Origin: Streptomyces sp. NBRC 109706
GTDB lineage: Bacteria; Actinomycetota; Actinomycetes; Streptomycetales; Streptomycetaceae
DNA: 64,000 bases
Assembly (NCBI RefSeq): GCF_000974485.1
Contig: NZ_BBOM01000006.1
Coordinates: forward strand, 248,001-312,000
Reading direction: 5' to 3'
Made by a program: the position numbers and the translations under genes. Shown here piece by piece: positions 46,500-54,236 of this stretch (positions within the stretch are counted from its first letter, which is position 1; every line of letters starts with the position of its first letter). The notes below the pieces were generated by a model, which did not search any database, had not been told where the DNA came from, and saw only the letters and a program-made list of their open reading frames with translations.

Positions 46500-47152
46500 C
46501 AGAGACTCCTCTCCCGGCCGGACGGGCACGACGCCACGGGCCGGCGCCGGCCGGCACCTGAAGCGGGCTGAACGTTCACGGACCTCCGGGTCCTCTCCTC
46601 GTTGTGGCGGGAAACCGAGCCGCCGGCGTTCCCGGGGGACGCCCACGTGCGGACCTCGCCTCCCACCGCTCTCGCCGTTCCCGCCGCCGCGACAGCCGGG
46701 AACACGCGGAGCGATCGACAACGCCCGATCGTTCATCGAAGCCGCGGGATGCGGCCAGTGCTCATCACTGTCGCGGACCGAACCGCCAACCACACACACG
46801 AAGAGGGCGTCTGGCTGATCCGGACACCCCGTTGTCGTCCCTGCAACGGGACCAAAGCCTCGAACCGCATTGGAGGCTAGCGCTCCTCGCCCGGGCCTGC
46901 CAACCCGAAAGCGGCCCCCCGCACGTGTCTTCGGTCACCTGTACGCCAGGCGCGCGGCGGTGAACTGGCCGCTCCGGGAACGCCGTTGGACGTCCGGCCG
47001 GCGGGCACCGGCGTGCCGGAGCCCACGGGGGCGCGGCGCTCCGGCGATGCCCGGGGCGCACGCACAGGCGCGAGCGGACCGGGGCGCCGGGCGCCGGCCC
47101 GGGGCCCCGGAAGCACAGGGAAGCACAGGGAAGCACCGGGAGCCCGAAAAGC
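46500..47152. other. 650-base intergenic stretch
   Basis: No gene is supported. Open frames here are short, overlapping in opposite strands and without domains or clear ribosome sites. 47111-47140 is three near-perfect copies of the 10-mer AAGCACAGGG. The left part must hold the promoter of the ECF-like sigma gene. Confidence 0.5.
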
Positions 47153-47186
47153 GGCGGCGGCCCCCGGAGCTCCGGGGGCCGCCGCC
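47153..47186 (-). terminator. 34-bp perfect palindrome with T-run, terminator of the original tRNA-Ser(TGA)
   Basis: GGCGGCGGCCCCCGGAG is followed by its complement. On the minus strand TTTTCGGG comes next. It lies 45 bases beyond the tRNA 3' end. Confidence 0.8.
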
Positions 47187-47230
47187 CTTACCGCGCCGTC
47201 TTGCCCTGACCTGCGCTTCTACCGCTGCCG

Positions 47231-47296
47231 CGGAGGCTGTGGGATTTGAACCCACGGTGACGGGTTACGCCACGACGGTTTTCAAGACCGTTCGGG
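47231..47296 (-). repeat. attL: 3' half of tRNA-Ser(TGA)
   Basis: On the minus strand the anticodon stem-loop with loop CTTGAAA (anticodon TGA), long variable arm, T arm GTGGGTTCAAATCCCAC and acceptor AGCCTCC are all present. D-arm and 5' acceptor are absent; unrelated DNA follows 47296. So it is an att copy, not a working tRNA. Confidence 0.88.
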
Positions 47297-47308
47297 CGTA
47301 GGGTGGTT

Positions 47309-47902
47309 TCACCCGGTTGACCTGCTGGAATGCCGGAAGCCGCGCCGATCGGGCGAGATCTTGGCCACAGGATGGCCAAAGGGGTCGGAGCCAACCTCGG
47401 TCACGTCCTCGACGGCACGCTGGAAGAGAGCGCCGCTGCGGCGGTGAGGCAGGTCCACGATCCTCACCAGAGCGAAGCCTTGCCGCTTGTAGTAGCGGTG
47501 CAGCCCCGCGTTGTCCTTCCACGCGTCCAGCCGCAGCCAGGCCCGCCCGGCACGGGCCGCGCGGTCCGCCGCCCAATCGAGCATGACCGCACCCGCCCCC
47601 TCTCCGGCCGCCGCCCGGCTGACCGCCATGCGATGGACGTAGAACGCCGTGTCCGGCGCATCCTCCGGCGTCCAGAACTCCGGGTCGGCGAAGTCGTCCA
47701 CCTGGATCGTTCCGATCGGCTGATCGTCGGCAAGGGCCAGGAAGCACACGCCCTGTTCGAGGGCCGACTTGATCCGGTCGCGGTGGGGCGGGTACTGCCA
47801 TTGGTCGATTCCACGCGACGCGAGCCACGTGGATGCCTCGGTCAACAGCGCTTCGACGGTGTCGAGCTGGTCAGGGTTGGCGGTCCTGATGTGCAGGGTC
47901 AC
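47309..47902 (-). CDS. GNAT N-acetyltransferase
   Basis: This 197-residue acetyl-CoA-dependent transferase has GNAT motif A visible as VHRMAVSRAAAGEGAGAVML and motif B as 'LRLDAWKDNAGLHRYYKRQG'. Substrate unknown. GTG start overlaps the stop of the GntR gene by four bases (GTGA), so both are in one transcript. It ends 13 bases from attL, making it the last gene of the element. This regulator-GNAT pair is frequent in Streptomyces AICEs. Confidence 0.9.
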   Translation of the reverse strand: MTLHIRTANPDQLDTVEALLTEASTWLASRGIDQWQYPPHRDRIKSALEQGVCFLALADDQPIGTIQVDDFADPEFWTPEDAPDTAFYVHRMAVSRAAAGEGAGAVMLDWAADRAARAGRAWLRLDAWKDNAGLHRYYKRQGFALVRIVDLPHRRSGALFQRAVEDVTEVGSDPFGHPVAKISPDRRGFRHSSRSTG

Positions 47903-48690
47903 GCGTCTCCGTTCTCGTCTTCGCGGATACGTTCGTACGAGACGACGTGTCGGTCGCCAGGGAGAACCGAGACCGCTACGCGCACCGGCCTACCGTCCGA
48001 GGTGAACCCCGTCGCGATGTGGTAAGCCACCGGCGTTCCAGGCCCCAGGTCCAGGCGGTGAACCTGGTCGGGGGTAGGCATCCGGACGTGAAGCTCGTCC
48101 AACGCCCGAACCTGCCGATAGCCGAGATCGGCCAGCGTCTCGTTCGCGCCTTTGGCGATGCTCTCCGGCCGCATGATCTCTGAGTCCCGAACCAGGTCGA
48201 GCGGGAAGTAGCTGTCGTTGATGTTGAACGGCTCCCCGTCCAAGTAGCGGATGCGCTTCCGTACCGCCACCAGTTCGCCGGAACGAAGGCGTAGGCGTGT
48301 GGCCACGTCCTCCGGCGGTTCCACGATGGCCACCTCGATTTCCTGCCGAGGTTCCCGCCCTTCCTCGGAGAACTCCGTCATGAAGGCGTCCATCTCTGGC
48401 GTGTAGGGCCGCTTGCGGAACTCCGCCTGCGGCCGGAACACCATCGGCTCCCGCCGGCGCACGAAGTGCCCCTGCGGACGGGCCGACACGATCAGCCCTT
48501 CGTTGAGGAGCAGCGCGAGAGCCTTCCGCACGGTCTCGCGCGAGACTCCGTGCTCGCCACGTAGCTCCGCTTCGGTGGGCAGTTTGGCGCCCGGCGGAAG
48601 AGTGCCGTCCGTGATCTGCGCGCGGAGCGCGTCCGCGATCTGCTGATACATCGCTGCTCGGCCGAGCCTGCTCACTGCCATGCCTCCCAT
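47899..48690 (-). CDS. GntR/HutC-family repressor (KorSA-like)
   Basis: It encodes 263 residues. The N-terminal winged helix has MYQQIADALRAQITDGTLPP and 'LRGEHGVSRETVRKALALLL'. The C-terminal UTRA ligand-binding domain has 'LVAVRKRIRYLDGEPFNIND' and ends near residue 255. By analogy with KorSA of pSAM2 it should silence transfer and replication genes. Start 48690 has AGGA at good spacing; 48681 is the alternative. Two ATTGT-N4-(A/T)CAAT inverted repeats, 20 and 90 bases upstream, are the probable operators. Confidence 0.9.
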   Translation of the reverse strand: MGGMAVSRLGRAAMYQQIADALRAQITDGTLPPGAKLPTEAELRGEHGVSRETVRKALALLLNEGLIVSARPQGHFVRRREPMVFRPQAEFRKRPYTPEMDAFMTEFSEEGREPRQEIEVAIVEPPEDVATRLRLRSGELVAVRKRIRYLDGEPFNINDSYFPLDLVRDSEIMRPESIAKGANETLADLGYRQVRALDELHVRMPTPDQVHRLDLGPGTPVAYHIATGFTSDGRPVRVAVSVLPGDRHVVSYERIREDENGDA

Positions 48691-48710
48691 GAAAGTCCTG
48701 GCCGGGAGGG

Positions 48711-48724
48711 ATTGTCTAGTCAAT
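48711..48724. promoter_or_regulatory. operator-like inverted repeat 1 (ATTGTCTAGTCAAT)
   Basis: ATTG...CAAT half-sites match the second site. It is placed ~20 bases before the GntR start. Confidence 0.5.
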
Positions 48725-48780
48725 CCGCCCGTCCCTCTTGCGCTTCGTCGGGTGACTCTGCCAACATCCTGCCTGTAGCC

Positions 48781-48794
48781 ATTGTACGGACAAT
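48781..48794. promoter_or_regulatory. operator-like inverted repeat 2 (ATTGTACGGACAAT)
   Basis: Perfect 5-bp half-sites ATTGT/ACAAT lie inside a longer TAGC...GCTA palindrome (48776-48799). This is typical of HutC-type operators. It lies 70 bases from site 1. Confidence 0.6.
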
Positions 48795-48799
48795 AGCTA

Positions 48800-49342
48800 C
48801 ATCGGAGGGGTCCTGTTTGGGCTGCCTCCAAGCCTCTGGGCCTGGTGACAGGCCCGGTGAGCGTCAGGTGGTTGTGAATTGAACAGCGTGATCCCCCGCT
48901 GGCCTGTCTTGGGTTGGTGTGAAGGGGAGATCCGTCGGCAGTCGCCCGAGAGGGCCGAAGACGAGCAGTTCTACAGTCCCGCCTCACGGCGGGGAACCGG
49001 CTGCTGCCAGGACTGGCCCGACGCAAAAGAACCCGCAGCCTCGTCTGCCGTACACCGGCACGCGATGACCCCCCACGTCGATCAGTGGTGGGAGAGCGTG
49101 AGTACACCAGCAGCCCTGCGGAGACACCACCGATCGCACCATCCCCATCTCTGTCCGGGAGGTCGCGATGCGACGACACCAACGAAGACTCTGTGCGCCC
49201 TCGGTGCTGGACCGGCCCGAGGGTGGCCCGCCGCGTCACCCGTAGCCGCCTGGGCTACTCGTGCACCACCGCCGAGCCGTCCCCTGAGGGGGCGGAACGC
49301 GACGGTGGTGGGCGAGGGGCGCCAGGCCCCGAACACGTATGC
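48800..49342. other. 540-base stretch without a supported gene
   Basis: Frames on both strands are open but overlap, lack conserved domains and good ribosome sites. It probably holds the rightward promoter of the transfer region, with the operators at its left end. Confidence 0.45.
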
Positions 49343-49372
49343 GCCGGCCGGGAGTTGCACCTCCCGGCCGGC
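49343..49372. terminator. 12-bp stem-loop before the spread-gene operon
   Basis: GCCGGCCGGGAG and its complement surround TTGCAC, 39 bases before the first gene. It could end a short upstream transcript or act as a leader hairpin. Confidence 0.65.
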
Positions 49373-49410
49373 TGATCAACCCACCTACCAGTATTAGGAG
49401 GGCGATCCGT

Positions 49411-49572
49411 ATGGATCGTAGTGCGCCGGCGTCGGGTACGCCGGAGAGTGTGCAGGAGGCGGCTGAGGCCGCGCGGAAGGCGGAGGAGGCCCGTCGCAAG
49501 GCTGAGGCGGATTTGCGGCGTCACGGCCAGGCCGGGGCGGCGGTCACCACCCAGAGGGGCGGTGGCCGGTGA
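49411..49572 (+). CDS. small hypothetical protein (53 aa)
   Basis: A charged helix (AAEAARKAEEARRKAEADLR) fills most of it. TTAGGAGGG precedes the ATG, the strongest site of the region. Stop overlaps the next start (GTGA). First gene of the spread cluster; function unknown. Confidence 0.7.
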   Translation: MDRSAPASGTPESVQEAAEAARKAEEARRKAEADLRRHGQAGAAVTTQRGGGR

Positions 49573-50009
49573 GCGCGGCGATCATCGCCGTGGTCGGGAC
49601 GCTGGCTGGCTCCGCGTTGACCGGTCTGCTCGGGTATGTGGCGGCTCAGCGTGGTGAGTTGCGGTGGCGGCGTGTGGACGCGCTGACGGAGTTGTCCAGT
49701 GCGGCGACGGATCATCGCCGGACGATGTACTCCCGCTTCAACTTGGAACGCTCCGGGACGGCGACGGGCGGCGAGTTGGCTGCCGCGAAGGCCGAGAGCT
49801 ACGCGACGCGGGCGGCTGTTACGGCGCCGTTGGTGCGGGTGCGGCTGTTGATTCCCGATGTGCGGGTGCGGGCGGCGGCCACGGAGTTGGTGTCCGCGAC
49901 GTATGCGCTCCGGGACGCGGTCACCCAGGCGGGGTTGGACCGGGCGCGTGAGGCGGCGTTGGCCGCGCATGACGCGTTCGTCGACACGGCCGCGTCGTAT
50001 CTGGCCTGA
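49569..50009 (+). CDS. hypothetical protein with N-terminal membrane segment
   Basis: It encodes 146 residues. Residues 3-25 (AIIAVVGTLAGSALTGLLGY) are one hydrophobic helix, followed by a helical soluble part. The shape fits a membrane-anchored protein facing the cytoplasm. Translationally coupled to the gene before. Not recognised. Confidence 0.7.
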   Translation: MSAAIIAVVGTLAGSALTGLLGYVAAQRGELRWRRVDALTELSSAATDHRRTMYSRFNLERSGTATGGELAAAKAESYATRAAVTAPLVRVRLLIPDVRVRAAATELVSATYALRDAVTQAGLDRAREAALAAHDAFVDTAASYLA

Positions 50010-50122
50010 CTGGACGGTTGCCTGATCCGCCCCTCCGTCGTCCCGACCACGCCACGGGACGACGGAGGGGCGGTGACGGGGAGCCGGGCCAGTCGGGTCT
50101 GGTGTGACGCTGAGGAGCCAGC

Positions 50123-50350
50123 GTGTCGGATGACAGCAATACCCCGCAGCCGGAGATGACGCACTTCTACATCTTGGTGCTGGAGTTGCCGGGCCGTAAG
50201 ACGGCGGCCGACACCGGGGAGGTGTCGCTGCCTGCGGGCACGCGCCGCCAGGACGTCCTGGACTTCCTGCTTGGCCGGATGGTCGAGCGGAACCCCGCCA
50301 TGCGCGAGGCGGTCCCCATCCACTTCTCCCTCGCCCCAGCCACGGTCTGA
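50123..50350 (+). CDS. hypothetical protein (75 aa)
   Basis: A small alpha/beta protein: FYILVLELPGR as a strand, then 'RRQDVLDFLLGRMVERNP' as a helix. It resembles short AICE proteins of unknown role. GTG start after GAGGAGCC. Confidence 0.7.
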   Translation: MSDDSNTPQPEMTHFYILVLELPGRKTAADTGEVSLPAGTRRQDVLDFLLGRMVERNPAMREAVPIHFSLAPATV

Positions 50351-50445
50351 CGGCTGCCTGATCCGCCTGTTCTGTCTATGCGAGAGGGCGGGCGGTGGGG
50401 GGAGCCGGGCCAGCCCGGTCCGGCGTGAGAGAAAGGGAGCGCCTG

Positions 50446-50745
50446 TTGCGCTACTCGATTCGCCATCACCTGCTGATGGCCGCCGCGTTCCTGGTCAGCG
50501 CCGCCATCGCCGTGTGGGCGGGGGTGGGCTTGGACAGTTACGCGGTGCCCGCGTCGCTGACGTTCCCGGTTGCCACGGCGGTCTTCGCCTCCGTCTTCGG
50601 CCTGACCGGCGACCTGGCGGGCCGGGCCAGTGCGGTGACGCACCGGTGCCCGGAATGCGGGCTGACGATCCACCTCACCGGCACCACGCGGGAGGAGTCG
50701 CAGCGGTTGCGGGAGACCATCTCCCGTCACCCGCACCGCCTCTAA
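50446..50745 (+). CDS. small membrane protein with CPEC motif
   Basis: It encodes 99 residues with two transmembrane helices (about 8-28 and 35-57), then a cytoplasmic tail with RCPECGLTIHLTG, a half zinc-ribbon, and a final basic helix. A TTG start is assumed, 6 bases after AGGGAG. Probably a Spd-type spread protein by position. Confidence 0.65.
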   Translation: MRYSIRHHLLMAAAFLVSAAIAVWAGVGLDSYAVPASLTFPVATAVFASVFGLTGDLAGRASAVTHRCPECGLTIHLTGTTREESQRLRETISRHPHRL

Positions 50746-50874
50746 CCCCCTCGCACCAGCGGGCCCCGACCAGCGCGCCAACGCCAGTCGGGGCCCCTTC
50801 CACACTCCCCGGGCGCGGCTCTCCCACCACGGAATCCGCCGCCCCGGGGCCACCAACAAAATAGAGGACGACTC

Positions 50875-51132
50875 ATGCGGAGTTTCATCGGCGGCCAGTC
50901 GGTCGCCACCGACGACGAGTTGATCGAGCTGGCGCTGGGCCTGGGCTTGGACCCGACCCTGTGGCTCGGCACCACGGGCGAGAGCGGTGCCGAGCGCCGC
51001 GCCCGCCTGGACGCCGGCGCCGACATCCTGGCCGATGACCCCGACCTGGCCGAGCCCCTGAGCTTGCTGACGACCAGCGCCGTCGAGGCGCACCTGGCGC
51101 TGCCGGTGATCGTGCGGGCGGTGACAAGGTGA
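50875..51132 (+). CDS. hypothetical protein (85 aa)
   Basis: Helical, acidic; no known motif. AGAGGAC precedes the ATG. Stop overlaps the next start, GTGA. Confidence 0.65.
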   Translation: MRSFIGGQSVATDDELIELALGLGLDPTLWLGTTGESGAERRARLDAGADILADDPDLAEPLSLLTTSAVEAHLALPVIVRAVTR

Positions 51133-51533
51133 GCGAGGAGCGGGAGGTACCGCTGGTCCCGGATGGACCGGTCGAGCTGGAACCACAACCGCTGGCCATC
51201 ATCGAACCGGCCGCCCAGCGGGCGGCGCTCGTCGCCGAGTTGGAGCGTGCGGGGGTGGCCCTGGGCGCCTACGAGCGGGGCACCGTCGACTGGTTGTGCC
51301 AGCGGCCGGGCTGGGGCACCGTCGCCACGATCGCCTCGTGGGTACGCCGCGCCGCTGGCGCGGACGTGCCCGCGCTGCTGGCCGAGCTGGCCGCTCGCCC
51401 GTCCCGCGCCGACGTGCTGCGGGAGGCGGCCGTCCAGATGGACGAGATCTGCGAGCAGCACGGCGTCTTGGGTGTCGGAGACCGCCTGCGCCGCCTCGCC
51501 GACAAGACCGACGCCGATGGAGGTGCCCTGTGA
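51129..51533 (+). CDS. hypothetical protein (134 aa)
   Basis: A soluble helical protein. 'WLCQRPGWGTVATIASWVRR' is the most distinctive segment and might form a winged-helix-like turn. Overlaps both neighbours by a few bases, so part of one tightly coupled run. Confidence 0.65.
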   Translation: MSEEREVPLVPDGPVELEPQPLAIIEPAAQRAALVAELERAGVALGAYERGTVDWLCQRPGWGTVATIASWVRRAAGADVPALLAELAARPSRADVLREAAVQMDEICEQHGVLGVGDRLRRLADKTDADGGAL

Positions 51534-52084
51534 TTCGGATCGTGCGGACGGCCCGGTTGCGGGCGGTCGAGCGGCAGGTGGCCGATGCTCAGGCTCGCTT
51601 GGCCGAGGTGCGGGCCGGTGCCGATCGGGCGTTGGCCCGGCATATGGCCGAGCTGTTGGCCGCCGCTGAGCGGCAGCGGGCTGCGGAGGTCACGGCGAGC
51701 AGCGAGGGGTACCGGGCGGATATCGCCGAGGGCCAGGCGAAGGAGCTGCGCGAGGAGAACACGCAACTCGTCGCTGAGTTGCGGGCGCTGGAGGAGACGC
51801 CGTTGACGGTGTTCATCACCCTCTACAACGGCCGGGTCCACAGTGTTCACGCGACCGAGGAGGCGGCCCAGGCGGCGGCGGAGAACGACCCCACCGATCC
51901 CGCCCCGCCCGCCCCGTGGGGTGCATGGGTCCCCGTTCCGGCTGAGGGTCCACGGCCGAAATGGATCATGCGGCGAGCCAGCGTTCACGGACTCCTGAAC
52001 GGTGTTCACGCCCCGGCGGCCGGTGTTCACGACGCGCCCGAGGGTGTTCACAGCGGGGATGCCGGGGGTGGCGAGCGTGGATGA
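51530..52084 (+). CDS. coiled-coil hypothetical protein with VH heptads
   Basis: It encodes 184 residues. A coiled coil covers about 5-90 (VERQVADAQARLAEVRAGAD and onward). A small beta-rich middle (TVFITLYNGRVHSVHA) resembles a DUF-type sensor strand pair. The tail repeats VH every seven residues, encoded by GTT CAC although GTT is rare here; see the repeat at 51983. GTG start with GGAGG upstream. Confidence 0.7.
   Translation: MIRIVRTARLRAVERQVADAQARLAEVRAGADRALARHMAELLAAAERQRAAEVTASSEGYRADIAEGQAKELREENTQLVAELRALEETPLTVFITLYNGRVHSVHATEEAAQAAAENDPTDPAPPAPWGAWVPVPAEGPRPKWIMRRASVHGLLNGVHAPAAGVHDAPEGVHSGDAGGGERG
51983..52052. repeat. four GTTCAC(G/A) motifs at exact 21-bp spacing
   Basis: Copies start at 51983, 52004, 52025 and 52046; three are preceded by GGT. 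A further GTTCACG lies at 51845. The reverse complement, CGTGAAC, recurs in the next gene. The spacing equals two helical turns and also one protein heptad. Confidence 0.75.
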
Positions 52085-53057
52085 GAAAACCCTCAAGCAG
52101 GCCGACCGGGTGCTGTCCACGGGCACGTGGATGATCGTGTTCGGCGCCGTCGTCTACTCCGTGCTCACGGTCACTCCGCTGGTTCGCGGGGTGACCCCGG
52201 ACGGGTGGGAATGGACCGCGCCGATCCTCCCCATCGTGGTGGATGCCGCCGTCGTCATCGTCGTCCGCCTGGACGCGGCACTGGCCCGTGTCGGGGGTCG
52301 TGCGGGCGGCTGGCCTGTGCTTTTGCGGTGGATGACCGGGCTGATGACCCTCGGCCTGAACACTGCCGGCAGCGCCCTCAAGGGCGACCCTGTCGGGGTG
52401 GCGGTCCATGCCGTGGCGCCGCTTCTACTGATCGTGAGCAGTGAGGCGAGCCTGGCCTACCGCCGCGCTCTGACCGCCGCCGTGACCGCCCGAGAGAAGC
52501 GGGAACGAGCGGCTGAGGAGGCCCGTGAACAGGCCGAGCGCGAGCGTGAACAGCAGGCACGGGCCGACCGTGAAGCCGCCTTGGATCGTGAGGAGCGGCG
52601 GGAGCGGGAGCGGCGGGAGTATGAGGCGCGGCTTGCTCGGGAGGAGCGAGAGCACGCGGCGACCCTCGCCCGTGAACAGGCAGAGGCCGAGCGTGAACGC
52701 GAGCGGCTGCGGCTTGAACACGCGGAGCGAGAGCGTGAACAGGAGCGGGAGCGCCGTGAACAGGCCGCCGCCGCTCGTGAACAGGCCGAGCGGGAGCGTG
52801 AGGCGCAGCAGGCTGCCGAGCGTGCCCGGAAGGAAGCCGCCGCCCGAGCCGAACAGGAGCGGGTCGCGCGACGACGGGCCGAGTTGCTGGCCGCCGGCCC
52901 GGCGGGCCGGCGGCTCGATGAGCCGATCGCGCTGGAGATCGTGGCCGCCGCGTTCGAAGCGGGCCTGACGATCCGTGAGGCCGCCGACTTGTGCGGCTGG
53001 TCGACCGGATGGGTCACCGGCCGCTACACCGAGCTGAAGCAGGGGGTGGGAGTGTGA
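52077..53057 (+). CDS. DUF2637-like membrane protein with long coiled coil and C-terminal HTH
   Basis: It encodes 326 residues. Four hydrophobic segments in the first ~125 residues (including MIVFGAVVYSVLTVTPLVRG and 'WTAPILPIVVDAAVVIVV') match DUF2637/SpdB-type AICE membrane proteins. A ~150-residue Glu/Arg coiled coil of heptads follows. The last ~45 residues contain an HTH-like 'LTIREAADLCGWSTGWVTGR'. It could anchor DNA or TraB to the membrane during spread between mycelial compartments; that is inference. Start may be 52059 instead; GGGGG favours GTG 52077. Confidence 0.75.
   Translation: MDEKTLKQADRVLSTGTWMIVFGAVVYSVLTVTPLVRGVTPDGWEWTAPILPIVVDAAVVIVVRLDAALARVGGRAGGWPVLLRWMTGLMTLGLNTAGSALKGDPVGVAVHAVAPLLLIVSSEASLAYRRALTAAVTAREKRERAAEEAREQAEREREQQARADREAALDREERRERERREYEARLAREEREHAATLAREQAEAERERERLRLEHAEREREQERERREQAAAAREQAEREREAQQAAERARKEAAARAEQERVARRRAELLAAGPAGRRLDEPIALEIVAAAFEAGLTIREAADLCGWSTGWVTGRYTELKQGVGV
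52524..52803. repeat. seven CGTGAAC motifs in 21-bp phase
   Basis: Exact copies start at 52524, 52545, 52671, 52692, 52734, 52755 and 52776; near-copies at 52587, 52713 and 52797 keep the same phase. Most encode Arg-Glu-Gln as CGT GAA CAG, whereas other Arg-Glu pairs in the same coiled coil use CGG/CGC GAG. Confidence 0.75.
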
Positions 53058-53323
53058 TGTCCGAGCGCCTGGATGTCCGCCGGATGCTTCTGCGGCGCGG
53101 GTGGACCGAGGACCAGCATGGCGTGCTCCGCAAGGGCGGCGCCGTGGTCGGCAGCACGGCCGCCGGCGACGCGTTCCTGACCGGCCCCGGCCGGGGCCGC
53201 CATGACGAGTTCACGGCCGACTTCCCGTCCGACACCCCCGCCCAGGTCATCCCCGCCGCCACCGAACACATCGGCCACCTGATCCAACAGGCCGAAGCCG
53301 CCCTGACCGAGGCGGCGGCATGA
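53057..53323 (+). CDS. hypothetical protein (88 aa)
   Basis: A small protein beginning LDVRRMLLRRGWTEDQHGVLRKGG, with a helical C-terminus. ATG overlaps the previous stop by one base (TGATG) and its own stop overlaps the next ATG. Not recognised. Confidence 0.68.
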   Translation: MSERLDVRRMLLRRGWTEDQHGVLRKGGAVVGSTAAGDAFLTGPGRGRHDEFTADFPSDTPAQVIPAATEHIGHLIQQAEAALTEAAA

Positions 53324-53667
53324 GCGGCACCATCCCGGTCTACCGCTGGCGCCTCGCGCCTGACGGACTGGCCACCCGCCGCCAGCTGCGCGCAGCCGGC
53401 CTGCGGCCCGGCGGCCAAGACCCGGTGGCGGTGATCGAACGGCCCCGGCGTCGGGGCCGCCCGCCGCTGGTCGCCTACCTCTACCTGGTGTCCGCCGCCG
53501 TGCCAGTGCGGCCAATGACTCCGGCCCGGTGGCGGGCGATCGAGGCGGCGCTAACCGCCCGCCGTACCTGCCCCGACTGCGGGGTCGTGCGTGACTACTG
53601 CATCCCGACGTCGATCGGTGTGTGTAACCCCTGTGACCAGGGCGCCGGTTGGGCGATCGCCGCCTGA
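53320..53667 (+). CDS. RRQL-type AICE protein with zinc-ribbon-like Cys motif
   Basis: It encodes 115 residues. 'TRRQLRAAGLRPGGQDPVAV' and the closing C-P-D-C...YC...C-N-P-C pattern are recurrent in Streptomyces AICE and plasmid proteins. The four-to-five Cys suggest a bound zinc. Coupled to the gene before by ATGA. Function unknown. Confidence 0.78.
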   Translation: MSGTIPVYRWRLAPDGLATRRQLRAAGLRPGGQDPVAVIERPRRRGRPPLVAYLYLVSAAVPVRPMTPARWRAIEAALTARRTCPDCGVVRDYCIPTSIGVCNPCDQGAGWAIAA

Positions 53668-53699
53668 CCCCTCCTCTCTCCTTCTCTCTGGAGATCCTG

Positions 53700-54143
53700 A
53701 TGTCTGATCTTTCGGTGTTCGCCGCCGCGTTCCTGGGGCTGTACACGGCTCATCACGCGGCGGACTACCTGTTCCAGTCCGATCACCAGTCCGGCCGGAA
53801 GGCCGGCTGGACCGAGCCCGCCGACGAGGCGGGCCCGGGACGTCACCACCACGGGTGGGGCGTCAACCAACTCCACGCCGGAATCCACACCATCAGCACG
53901 GTGGCGGTGCTGACACTTCTGGCGTGGACCGTTGGTCTGCCGCTGTCCCTGGCCGGCCTGACCACATCGCTCGGGTGGGTGCACATCACGCACAGTCTGA
54001 TCGACCGGCGGTGGCCGGTGCGGTGGTGGATGACCCACACCGGCTCGACCGGATTCGTCGACCAGGGCGGGATGCCACTGGTCGACCAGGCACTCCACCT
54101 GACCGTGGGGCTGTTCCCCGCTGCGCTGCTGGTCACGATCTGA
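53700..54143 (+). CDS. DUF3307-family membrane protein
   Basis: It encodes 147 residues with three to four hydrophobic helices. Motifs are 'LGLYTAHHAADYLFQSDHQS' and an H-x-I-H-T-I segment, then THSLIDRRW, matching DUF3307 proteins that line cytoplasmic membranes. Contains many His possibly binding metal. GGAGATCC precedes the ATG. Confidence 0.82.
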   Translation: MSDLSVFAAAFLGLYTAHHAADYLFQSDHQSGRKAGWTEPADEAGPGRHHHGWGVNQLHAGIHTISTVAVLTLLAWTVGLPLSLAGLTTSLGWVHITHSLIDRRWPVRWWMTHTGSTGFVDQGGMPLVDQALHLTVGLFPAALLVTI

Positions 54144-54236
54144 CCAGCAGCGCAGCTTCAATCTCCCCGGAGGGGCGGCCTTCGCTCGCGAGGCACAGGG
54201 CCGCCCTCTTGGGGTCCCAGAAGGGACGTCTTCAGG

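Noticed and set aside
46604..47301. Several overlapping ORFs between the ECF-like sigma gene and attL
   Set aside because: They lie on both strands over the same DNA, lack start signals, and run into the tRNA fragment and a terminator palindrome.
48879..49397. 172-codon plus-strand ORF (and a 96-codon one inside it) in the AICE
   Set aside because: Amino-acid mix unlike a folded protein, no ribosome site, ends inside or across a terminator hairpin.
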